NCBI GenBank assembly: GCA_036924285.1
Contig: JAYKYS010000006.1
Span: forward strand, 21,426,001 to 21,490,000
Direction of reading: 5' to 3'
Source of the DNA: Asterella californica
Taxonomy: Eukaryota > Streptophyta > Marchantiopsida > Marchantiales > Aytoniaceae
Length of the DNA stretch: 64,000 nt
In this document: positions 1 through 9,124 of the stretch, piece after piece
Layout of the letters: each line of letters starts with the position of its first letter
Position numbering within the stretch: the first letter of the stretch is position 1
Translations under genes and position numbers: made by a program
The notes under the pieces: generated by a model
Seen by the model: the letters and a program-made list of their open reading frames with translations, nothing else
Databases searched by the model: none
Told to the model about the DNA's origin: nothing

Positions 1-1000
1 GCTCGTTGAGAACATGCTCTCACCCACATATCCGGGTCATCAAGGTTCAGCACCTCAGCAGAATCACGACGAATGACCGAAGGTAGATATGGATTTCGAC
101 CGTATAATAGAAAATACGGTGAGAAGGAAGCCAAAGACGCTTGTCGACTAAAACGGTAGCCCATAGCCAACCATGATAACTGCACATCCTAGTCTCCCAA
201 GTGGCCCTTCTGCAAGCCATACTTACGCAATCCTCTCTTCACCGTCTGAACTACCCTCTCCGCCAAACCATCCGCCTCAGGATGATCTCGAGATGTAGTT
301 CAATGATCAATCAGCGCCTGATCACACAAGATCTGAAACTCACCAAGGAACTCTGTACCTTGGTCTGTCAGCACTTCAGCTGGTGCTCCAAAACGACTCA
401 ACACTCGATCTAAGAATGCATACGCTGTCCCTTCACTCGCCTTGTCTGGTAATGCCACCAACTCAATCCACTTGGAAAAGTGCTCCACCATCACCAACAC
501 ATATCGATGATGACGTACAGTTAACGGTAAGGGTCCCGCAAAATCCAAACTTCAACGGTAACCCAACCCCATAATCGGTAAGGGGTGTAACTGTGAAATA
601 GGAGCATTAAACGATGCTCGTACTCGATCACAAACCACACATCGTGCAACAAACTTTTGCACATCGACGTGCATACCACGCCACCAATACTGTCCTTGGA
701 GTAAGCTATGCGTGCGCTTCACTCCAAAATGTCTCAACTCCTCATGAGCATGTCGTACTAACTGTGCCCTCTGAGATGGATGTGGCACTATCCGTACTCT
801 CCCATCATCCCACACTCGAAGTACATGTCGTCTTTCTCGTCGAAATCTCTTCGCTCGTTGAAGGACACGATCTCGCTCCTTGGCACTTACTGTGTCTACC
901 ACCACACTAGTACGTAGATACTCCATCACAGTCACATCGTCATGGATATCTCGCTGGTTTGGAACACCATCTCCACCCTCAGGATCTGGAGACTCGTCAT
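1..1000 (-). pseudogene. Integrase region of the gypsy-like pol (partial, two stop codons)
   Basis: The N-terminal zinc-binding part (about 800-640) has paired His residues (HAHEEL...H) followed by CVVC, an HHCC finger. The catalytic core begins near 550 with DFAGPL, which carries the first Asp, and continues to the second Asp in LTDQGTEF near 350. A stop at 552-554 replaces a Trp codon and a stop at 300-302 replaces an Arg codon. Both parent codons are inferred from the related plus-strand copy at 15.8-16.2 kb, where they read TGG and CGG. The catalytic Glu would lie beyond the second stop, so this copy cannot make a working integrase. The C-terminal part continues toward the window edge. 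Confidence 0.85.
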
Positions 1001-1002
1001 CT

Positions 1003-1613
1003 ACTCTCTCACTTGAGAAAGATACGACTTGGCCCTCCATACTAGAGTTCATGGCCAACACAAAAAAAAAGACAGATGCATGCCACCTCGACACTATCTC
1101 CTCATCAACCTCGTCATGCCATCGAGCCTCAGTCTGATCCTGCTGACTCGTGCATGGGTTACGACTCAACCCATCAGCATCTAGGTTTGCAACTCCCGGT
1201 CTATGCATTACCTGGAAGTCATACTCCTGTAAGATCAGAGCCCATCGTGCAAGCTTCCCTGTAAGCTTGTCGGACTTCATCAACCACTTGAGCGGCTGGT
1301 GATCAGTGATGAGAGTAAAGGGGTTCCCAAACAGATAACATCGGAAGTGTGCAACAACCCACACTGCAGCTAAACACTCCCCCTCGTACGAACTGTACAT
1401 CGTCTCCGCCGAATTGTTGGAGCGACTGACATACGTCACCACAAACTCCTTTTTCTCATCATCATGCTAAGTCAGTACTACTCCAAGTCCCAACATACTT
1501 CAATCAGTGTGCAGTTGGAAAGGACGTCCCCTAACGGGTCTCCTCAAGATGGGAGCAGATATCAACCTATCCTTGAGCTCCACAAAAGCTTGCTCTTGCT
1601 CATCTTCCCACTG
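1003..1613 (-). pseudogene. RNase H region of the gypsy-like pol (two stop codons)
   Basis: Four acidic residues expected of a retroviral-type RNase H can be seen in order: the Asp of LHTD just before a stop at 1500-1502, the Glu of EGECLAAV, the Asp of LITDHQPL and the Asp of NLDADGLSRN. Stops at 1500-1502 (probable Trp codon) and 1467-1469 (probable Gln codon) interrupt the domain. A third stop at 1614-1616 separates it from RT. All are in the same frame as RT upstream and integrase downstream, so this was one polyprotein. A linker of roughly 100 residues rich in Asp, Glu and Arg leads to the integrase zinc finger. Confidence 0.85.
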
Positions 1614-2627
1614 TCACTCCTGGTCCACCTTCATCAACTTGGTCAATGGCTTCGCAATTGCACTAAATCCTTTCACGTATCGACGATAAAAGTTCACCAA
1701 ACCAACAAATGCTCGAACTCGACTCACATCTGTGGGACGTGGAATACGTGCAATGGTCTCGACCTTCGTTTGTTGAACACCCAACCCACCTGGGTAGATG
1801 GTGTGACCCAGATACTCTACCAACTCCTGGAAGAACTTGCACTTCCCATGGTGTAACTTCAACCCATGAGCTCTCAACCACTCGAACACATCCCGTAAGT
1901 GTCTCTCATGCTCCTCCACTGTAGCACTATAGACTAAGATGTCGTCAATATAGCATCTGACAAAATCCAATCCTGCTAGGATCCTATCCATCACTCTTTG
2001 GAATTCAGCAGGGGCGTTCTTCAACCTAAATGGTAAGAACCGCCACTGATACAAACAATCCTTGCCGTGAGAGTCAATCCCCCAGAATGTTGTCTTGGTT
2101 TTATCTTCCTCTCTCACCGGCAACTGATGATACCCTGCTTGAAGATCCAAAGTACTGAAGACCTTCACATTCCCCACTGCATCAAAGATCTCCTCAGGTG
2201 TCGACATGGCATACTTATCGGACTTCGTCTGCCGATTGATAGGACGGTAGTCTCCACACATACGTCTATCCGTGTAGTTGTCATACATATCCTTCTTTGC
2301 TGGCATAACTGTGACAGATGCATACTCTCCATACGACATCTCCACCAACCCAGCTTCCACCAAGTCTTGAGTCCTATTCTGGATCAAGGTTCTCTCCATG
2401 TCATTGTACCTGTAAGGACGTCGAAAGATTGGCGTGTCATTAGCCAAGTCGATCCGTATACCCGGTCCCTTCAAGGTACCCAAATCCTTCATACTAAAGG
2501 CAAAACAATTCGTGTAGCTTTTCAGGAATCTCTGAACTCTTCGTCTCTCCTCTCCTATAAGCTTGGGTCCGATCTTTGGCTCCCAAGTATCTTCTGTCAC
2601 CATGCTAGAGGTAGAAGACGAAGTCAT
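1614..2627 (-). pseudogene. Reverse transcriptase region of the gypsy-like pol
   Basis: This 337-codon open stretch holds a complete RT core. FSTLDLQAGYHQ carries the first catalytic Asp, and the YIDD box carries the other two. The LKNAPAEFQRVM segment is the usual thumb-side conserved block, and YLGH with FVGLVNFYRR marks the connection toward RNase H. It is the best preserved piece of this pol. It is bounded by a TAG at 2634-2636 on the methyltransferase side and a TGA at 1614-1616 on the RNase H side, both in frame. The family is clearly Ty3/gypsy-like. No host function is implied. Confidence 0.9.
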
Positions 2628-2633
2628 TGACTG

Positions 2634-3851
2634 CTATCTTGCAGCCTCTGGAGCAGTTTCCTTCTGCTCACCACTAACAACCTCCACCGCTACTGTGCGA
2701 AAAACTTCTACAGTTCTAGCTGCAAGCTCCACACTCTCTCCTATGACATCCCATGATGTCCAAGGATGACGAACTCCACGTGCCTCGCCCCCAGCCTTTG
2801 CCTCCACCGACTCGGTAGGCAAAGAGCTCAAGAGTGCTCGAGCAGTAACACCCGTCAATCGCATCCGACGCTGCTCAGCCAATCCAAGGCTAACAATCCA
2901 TGTCAAGCAGTTCAAGTCCATTGCTTGACCCAACACTTGACGACATGAAGCCTCCGACACCGAAGCTACTGCCGTCGTACCCGTAGTGAAACCCATCGCT
3001 CGCTCTCTCTCATCGGCATTGGTCTCCACCAATTGCCGTAATTGAGCATCCCACACAAGCCCAGGTCCTCCATCTCTGTAAGCATGTGATGTTGGAAAGC
3101 TTACCAAAGTAGGTAACGCTACCATGGACCGTCCCACTAGGTTCACCACTGCCATGGGTGACCTATCGACGATCTCACTCCTTGAGATCGTCGTCCTGCA
3201 TCCAAGATGCTATCAACCGTGAGATGCGCTGGTCGTCTCACTTCATCGTGTGCGCGCTTAAGCACCTCTCTCGGTAACAAGTTCGTCCACCACAACCATG
3301 GACGATGTGCACGAGATCCTACTCTCGCTGCATCCAACAACACTGCTGGTCCAACCCAAGACCGAACTTGGTGCACGCTCCATCATGTGTGCACGAGCAT
3401 CACCCAACAAAGGAACATTCTCCAAGATGTACGCTGGAGAATCCATCTGATGCATCTGGAGATGTCGTAAGATTCGTAACATCTCCCAAAACATCCTAGA
3501 TCGTGGATCATGCAAACCCTGACCTCTCCCAGCACGGGTGTGATCTTGACATGGCCACCCCGCTATCACCAAGTGAATGGTGCCAACAAACGTGAGATCC
3601 TGCGCCCTCAGCAGCGAAATATCTGACGGCAATGCTTGCTGGTATCCTCTAACGGCTGATATAGGCAACAACTCAGGATATCTCTACACCAAACGTGCCA
3701 CGTGACGCAATGAGACACGTCTTGCGACCTCATCTCTCTCCACATACAAGTATCGCTGTCCTTGTATGCCTGCCTGCAATACCGCAGCCAAACCTGTGCT
3801 GATCCCTCCAAATAGCTCCAGCACACACACACCCTCCTTTGGATACTGTCA
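2634..3851 (-). pseudogene. C5-DNA cytosine methyltransferase domain embedded in retrotransposon pol (broken)
   Basis: Between protease and RT lies a catalytic C5-MTase domain of about 325 residues. Visible in order are motif I (VLELFGGISTGLAAVL), motif IV with the catalytic Cys (AGWPCQDHTRAGRG), motif VI (YILENVPLLGD), a later Arg/Trp-rich block (GSRAHRPWLWWTN), and a C-terminal block with ERERAMGF and LGQAMDLN that fits motifs IX-X. The pattern is closest to DNMT3/DRM-type enzymes by eye; that subfamily call is inference. A stop lies at 3684-3686, in a probable Gln codon. Frameshifts fall near 3375-3390 and near 3160-3200. The last third runs in the RT frame, separated from RT only by the TAG at 2634-2636. 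A linker after the domain, about 2870-2637, has no recognised motif. No ADD, PWWP, UBA or BAH domain is seen. The catalytic Cys and ENV residues are present but the copy is dead. Confidence 0.87.
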
Positions 3852-4660
3852 TGCAATGGGAGTCGTATCCAACGGTGTTAAGGTCACAGGACCAGTAACA
3901 GGAACACCCCGATGTTTCTCTACTGGCGGTACAAAGACTTCACTCCAAGCTTGCTACACCAACCGATCAGCATATTGCTGCAACTCTCCACTCGAACTCC
4001 AGAGTGGAACATCTAAAGCAGATGGTACTAATATAGACATGATAGACATGTCCTCCACCTCCTCAAAAACCGAAGTATCCTCCGCATGGACATTGCCCTC
4101 CAACAACTCGCCCGGCCAAGTGATGATCGAACTGAACCCTGCAACGGATGCCATCGTCCCTGGTGTAGGCTCCGTCGTCTCAACTCTAGCACTGAACCGC
4201 ACTGGTAAGCGGCTCACTCGTCCCTCACCGAACTGCCAACCTGGTCTGTAAGATGTTGTCTCCGTCCAATAGTCGATCACGAACCCCATAGGGTACAACA
4301 CAGCACCTCCCACCAATACATCATAAGACTCTGCGGCTACAACGATGGCCTTGGCCCTCACCATAGAGCCATCCGTGGGGTGATCTGACCGAACTCTCAC
4401 CGTCAACATCTCACGTGTCATGTGTAGAGCCGTACTTCCTGATCCCCCTAGAGATGTCTGCAACTGGAATGGACATCTCTCCACCTCGGACTTCTTTAGA
4501 CCCAAACCAATACATGCCGCCTTTCCCAACATCAACGGTTGGGCTCCAGAGTCTAACAAGACCTTATGAGGTCGATACACTTTCTCTGAAGGTGCCACCA
4601 AACAGAAGATACCACTTCTGTTGTCCAACAACACCACACCTGGTGCCAAACCAGCACGGT
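3852..4660 (-). pseudogene. Retropepsin-type protease region of the gypsy-like pol (3' part)
   Basis: The active-site motif reads LLDSGAQPL. A downstream VLVGGAVLYPMGF block fits the second conserved region of a retropepsin. The frame continues through a stop at 3954-3956 and another at 3849-3851 straight into the methyltransferase motif I, so protease and methyltransferase were one polyprotein. The upstream part of the same reading frame resumes at 11151 on the other side of the nested element, and the phase matches exactly when one copy of the 5-bp target duplication is counted. Confidence 0.82.
4656..4660. repeat. Target-site duplication, left copy (ACGGT)
   Basis: ACGGT sits directly outside the left LTR and is matched by ACGGT at 11147-11151 outside the right LTR. 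Five base pairs is the usual length for gypsy-type integrases. Confidence 0.85.
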
Positions 4661-6682
4661 ATCGTGTCGGATATTTTGTGCGTGAAGGATGTCCAGGAAA
4701 ACGCGAGGTTCCTGGCTGTGGAGATGCTGTGTGCCAAACAGAGACAAGACAGAGAAGAACAACCACGAAAAAGGAATGCTGCGATATATACCACTCTGAA
4801 AGTATGTACACTGTCGATTCTTTCTCCAAACAGCACAAAACTGAGGAAAAGACCAGAGCGGTCTGTAACCTACTTCAGAAGCCCTAAAACAAACCCCTGA
4901 AACGTAACCCTAGTCTGAAATCGCCAAAACGTAGCTCAAAGCAAGAGGAACTTCTCTTTGCTAACAACCAGAGCCACAACAGTATCATGCGATCCAAACC
5001 CAAGTCCAAACCACATCCACACACTAGCTCTTGGCTAAAGCTAGCTACCACAAGCCATACACAACCAACTAAGTCCTTAACGAACTCAAAAGGACGAAAC
5101 CTGTAGCGAAGGAACCGAAAAAGACCTATCTGGGAACTTTCTCCTTTCGCCAAACGATCTTCAAATGTTGATAGGGTCTCCTTCCCTGACTCCGTTGGCC
5201 CAAGAAACCTTCAGATCCGGCTCCCGATAGTTGAGATGTCGCTAATTTTCGGTCGCAGGTGACCGAACCTTCAAAAACTCCTCCCTGCGGCTTAAAACCG
5301 CTCACACCGCACAAACGGATCGTCTAAACTGATATCCGTCTTCGCTGGTAGGTAGATCTGGCTACTCTGAACCCAACAAGACTCCAAACAAGCCGTTTGG
5401 AGTTCCCCTTGCAAAACTACTCGAGAAATTTGGTCGCAGGCTACAAAAAACTGACGTAAATCGGCTCCCTGCGACTCAAATTTGCTCACCACACCCAAAC
5501 CAACAATCCAATTCACTTACAGTCTTCTCCTATGCGTACATGAGGACTCCCTGATCGCGTAGGCACCAAGAACGAAGAGCTTGGTTCACCGATCGCGAAG
5601 AACAATCCAATCTCAGATCGCAGGCGATGAAAACCTGACGCAAGCGCTTCCCTGCGAGCCAATTTCTCTCACAACTCTCAAACCGCCCGATAAAACTTTG
5701 TATCGTCTTCAATTTCCTGAAGAACTCGTTCTTCTGATCCCGATGATCCAAGGACAGCAAGTTTGGACTCCGGAACGGCCCGAACGGTCCAACTCTCCTT
5801 CACAGGTAACTGAAAAACCCAATTCTGCTCCCTGCGTCTCAATTTCTCCCAGTACGCACTCCCTGATCCGTCTCTTCCCAAACCGTTTGAACCAGTGCGT
5901 AGCCTGCACAGATCTGAACCCAACGACGCCTTGCGCGCTTGCATTGGACTCCTAAATCTCTCGCACCGTCCGCTGACAGGTCGCAGGCGCAAGCAAGCCC
6001 CTTAAGCAGCCCCCTTGTTACAGTCTGTACGTACGAAGTTCACTCCTGAATAATAAGAAGCAGGCCCCTTGCGTCTTTGATATAACGCCTGAAGCCCTGA
6101 ATACCCAGTCAGCAAGTAACTAGGGGCCTAGCTTGATTTTACCTTCTTTCGAATCGCATAACTTCTTCCCTGGATGTCCAAACGAAGTAAACAAGATGCC
6201 CATGGAAAGCTGACAATGAGCTCTATCCATCTATGCGATAAAAGCGAAGATCCGAAGTTGCGCCAAAAACTCGTAAGCTGGGGCCTAGCTTGTTTTCTCC
6301 ATCTTTCGAGTCCTGTAACTTCTTCACTATGCGTCCAAACGAAGTAGACAAAGTGCCTATGGAAAGCTGACAAGGAGCTCTACCCATCTATGTGATGAAA
6401 ACGAAGATCCGAAATGGTGCCAAAAACCCGTAAGCTGGGGCCTAGCTTGTTTTCTCCATCTTTCGAGTCCTGTAACTTCTCCACTAGGCGTCCAAACAAA
6501 GTAGACAAAGTGCTTATGGAAAGCTGACAAGGAGCTCTACCCATCTATGCGATGGAAATGGAGATCTGAAATTGTGCCAAAAACTCGTAAGCTAGGGCCT
6601 AGCTTGTCTTACCCATAAGTGTCTTTGGAGCGACAAAAGTCAAAATTTGATTTTCATGTAGGAGCCGGTCCACGACACGACA
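4661..6682 (-). repeat. 3' LTR of the nested element (2022 bp)
   Basis: This repeat matches 9125-11146 base for base apart from about eight substitutions, mostly C/T or G/A. On the minus strand it starts TGTCGTGTCG and ends in CGACACGAT, giving a short imperfect terminal inversion but an AT rather than CA end. It contains three and a fraction tandem 157-bp units at 6123-6604. No protein gene is supported; small open frames in it repeat identically in the other LTR only because the DNA is duplicated. Confidence 0.92.
6123..6604. repeat. 157-bp tandem repeats inside the 3' LTR
   Basis: Units starting with GGGCCTAGCTTG begin at 6123, 6280 and 6437, with a partial fourth at 6594, giving an exact period of 157. 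Each unit contains GAGCTCTA(C)CCATCTATG and a CCAAAAACYCGTAAGCT end. The same array recurs at 10587-11068. Confidence 0.9.
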
Positions 6683-6694
6683 TCCACCCCCTCC
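6683..6694 (-). other. Polypurine tract of the nested element
   Basis: On the minus strand GGAGGGGGTGGA lies directly upstream of the TGTCG start of the 3' LTR. This is the expected place for the plus-strand primer. Confidence 0.8.
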
Positions 6695-7360
6695 AAACAT
6701 GTGCATCCTCCGGTATGCACCAGAGATACCAACCAAGGAGTGGACCGACACTCAACCATCTTGTCATCCTCCCTCCCATCTCAGTCAACCTCATCCTCAA
6801 GGTTGCAACCTGATCGTCATCTTGAAGTTGCTACCCTGCCATGATCCTTCCTAGATCCATGCTCATCGATCTTCACCTCGAACCTCTCATCCAATCACCT
6901 CCTCTAGATCTACATATCTTTCAATATGCAAAGAGATAGAAAGAATAACCCATCATATCATAAAAATGTCTTTCATCCGTCTTGTAGAACCTCATCGTCG
7001 AGGTTTGTGATCCAAATGTCGTAGTAGACATCACCCATCCTCCCAATCATCATCGCATATCTTGACTGTAACCCTCAAGCTCAAGTCTGTACATGTCATC
7101 GTATCTATCCAACTCTTCTTTTCTGTTTTCTGAAAAAAAGAACCACACTGCTGCAACCAAAATCCTCAACCGCAACCATCATTGTCTCGCTGTACAATGA
7201 TATCCTCCTCAATCATCATCCTCCCTGATCTCTTCTTCTGAAAATCCTCACAACCTCCCAAGCATCACTCTCTCAACCCAAATCACATGTAAACTTTCAC
7301 AACCTCTCAAGCATAATCACCATCAGCAATGGCTTCTCCCCTGTAAGCCATCCTTACCCA
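6695..7360. other. Untranslated 3' interior of the nested element
   Basis: About 670 bp between the gag stop and the polypurine tract. It is C/T-rich on the plus strand, with CTCATC and CCTCCC runs. I see no protein domain, tRNA or inverted repeat in it. Confidence 0.6.
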
Positions 7361-9010
7361 TCATTCTATACCCGTAGCATCCAGAGCATCCATCCACTCT
7401 CCTTCACCCTCAGCATATCTGTCCTTGATGATGCCAATGGTGGCATCGTGGACTTCTCTTGCAGCTGCACCCAAGACCTCCCGTGATATGAACCCAATCT
7501 TCGCATCTCGAATGCACTCCTCCCAACCTCCTCTCACATCCATAGTCATAACCCCAATATCTGGTTGTTGTATGTTTGCAACCAGATCAACCATGTCCAC
7601 TGTCTGCACCCCAACCATCTCCTCCGGTTGTGAAGGATCACCCTCCATTGCCTGTTCAGGAAGAATAGTTTCCTGTTGAACTTTATCCTCCCTGACTTGC
7701 TTCTCCGAAGAAATCTCTTCTTGTCTCTTCTTCTCGTTCTGCATCGTGGATGCAGTAGCCAACTTGAGCTCGCTTGGATCCACGTGCTCATCCGAATCAT
7801 CCATATGGAGATTATGCTCAATCTCCTCCACCCTAGTACCATAACTTGTAGCTTCGATAGCTACAACTGCATGTGCCGCAAGATAATCATCCACCAATTT
7901 CTTCATCCCTCCTTTACCAACGTTGGCTTGAAGGAGAGTACCCGTACTTGTGAATGCAACCTTTCCATCCTCCCAAGAAATTACCTCTCGTTGCAAAGAC
8001 TCTGCAAAGTCGATGCAATCGTCCCGCTGATGATCAGTACCATCACACCACATGCAGTGATGTACCCAAGCTGGTTTGGGTTCAAGCTCCATCTCAATCG
8101 ACGATCCCTTATCCTCCAACCTAGTAACCTTAGCTTGCAGATCTTGCATCTTTTGCTGTAGGTCCTCGATGGTTGGATCCTTCTCCTCTACAACTACAAC
8201 TGGAGGTTGAACCTCAGATACTACCCGAACTGGTGTGGTAGTCAACGCTGCAGGTGTCAACCTTGTAACTCTTTCTCTTGTATGTCTCCAGACAAGAAGT
8301 TCAACCGCTTCATGCACAACCTCCCAATTCCTTGTTAACCCATCTTCTTCCTCCGCATCCTCCAGAAGTAGCTCTAACCGTTCTTGCCATGTCTCATCAG
8401 CAGCTTGAAGAAACAACTCTGTCTTGTAAGTCTCCAAGGCTAGCTTGTCCACCTGAGGTAGTTGAGAGAATTGTCTCTCAAATTCCTTTAACAGCTCTGT
8501 AGGCTGTAAACCCTTGTTGGATCTGTTGACCCATCCCAAAAATGATTTCTTGGTTACTCGATCTGAGTTTCCCAAGAAATACTCATCCATCAGCGCATGT
8601 GAAAATGTATCCCAGTTCCTCCCAAAACGCTTTGTTAGACCTTTCACATGCTCCCTTATCTCAAGCACCGCAGCGAGTTCGAATGTCTCGATCATCTCCT
8701 TCTCCGGTACTTGATCCAAATCCATCTCCGTCTTGTAACATCTCAAGTACTTTGAGATGTCTCTCCCACCAAAAAGATCAAACTTGCCGATCACCCTTCC
8801 AAGCGCCTTCTTCCCCAAAGCCTCATTTTGTTCCTTCTCTTGCTCTTGTCGCATAAACAAAGTGAACGCTTGAAACAATCGTGCAGTTGCTGCATCCAAC
8901 TGCACCCCTGGTATCCCCTCTGATCTATCCATCCTGTCCAAAGTCATGGCTCGTCCCATCCTCCCATGATCCCAACCGTCTACATATCCATCATCCCAGG
9001 TCCGCAGCAT
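7361..9010 (-). CDS. Gag-like protein of the nested LTR element
   Basis: An intact ORF of about 549 residues if read from the ATG at 9010; a few upstream in-frame codons lack ATG. The middle part (roughly residues 80-260) is helical and rich in charged residues and Trp, as in capsid-type gag proteins. A coiled-coil-like stretch rich in Glu, Leu and Lys follows near residue 300. A CX2CX4HX4C zinc knuckle (CMWCDGTDHQRDDC) comes next, followed by a GKGGMKKLV segment. The C-terminal part is acidic. No protease, RT or integrase motif is present, so it would act as the particle protein of an element mobilised by another pol. It has no premature stop, in keeping with the young LTRs. Confidence 0.82.
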   Translation of the reverse strand: MLRTWDDGYVDGWDHGRMGRAMTLDRMDRSEGIPGVQLDAATARLFQAFTLFMRQEQEKEQNEALGKKALGRVIGKFDLFGGRDISKYLRCYKTEMDLDQVPEKEMIETFELAAVLEIREHVKGLTKRFGRNWDTFSHALMDEYFLGNSDRVTKKSFLGWVNRSNKGLQPTELLKEFERQFSQLPQVDKLALETYKTELFLQAADETWQERLELLLEDAEEEDGLTRNWEVVHEAVELLVWRHTRERVTRLTPAALTTTPVRVVSEVQPPVVVVEEKDPTIEDLQQKMQDLQAKVTRLEDKGSSIEMELEPKPAWVHHCMWCDGTDHQRDDCIDFAESLQREVISWEDGKVAFTSTGTLLQANVGKGGMKKLVDDYLAAHAVVAIEATSYGTRVEEIEHNLHMDDSDEHVDPSELKLATASTMQNEKKRQEEISSEKQVREDKVQQETILPEQAMEGDPSQPEEMVGVQTVDMVDLVANIQQPDIGVMTMDVRGGWEECIRDAKIGFISREVLGAAAREVHDATIGIIKDRYAEGEGEWMDALDATGIE

Positions 9011-9102
9011 CCTCCCGAACAACCAAACTCATCTTCATCCTCATTCATGATTGTTGATCTCCTCTGCCCAATTCTGACACACAAATATCTCCACCCCGGA
9101 CC

Positions 9103-9120
9103 TTCACGTCGAGTTCACCA
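9103..9120 (-). other. Primer-binding site matching tRNA-Trp
   Basis: The plus strand reads TTCACGTCGAGTTCACCA just inside the right LTR. Compared with the plant tRNA-Trp 3' end as I know it (TTCACGTCGGGTTCA plus CCA), 17 of 18 bases match. It lies four bases inside the 5' LTR end. This orients the element on the minus strand. Confidence 0.8.
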
Positions 9121-9124
9121 CCGT

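Noticed and set aside
4884..6373. Several minus-strand open frames of 60-104 codons
   Set aside because: They recur at the same offset in the other LTR (9348-10837) only because the LTR is duplicated. They have no domain and overlap one another in different frames.
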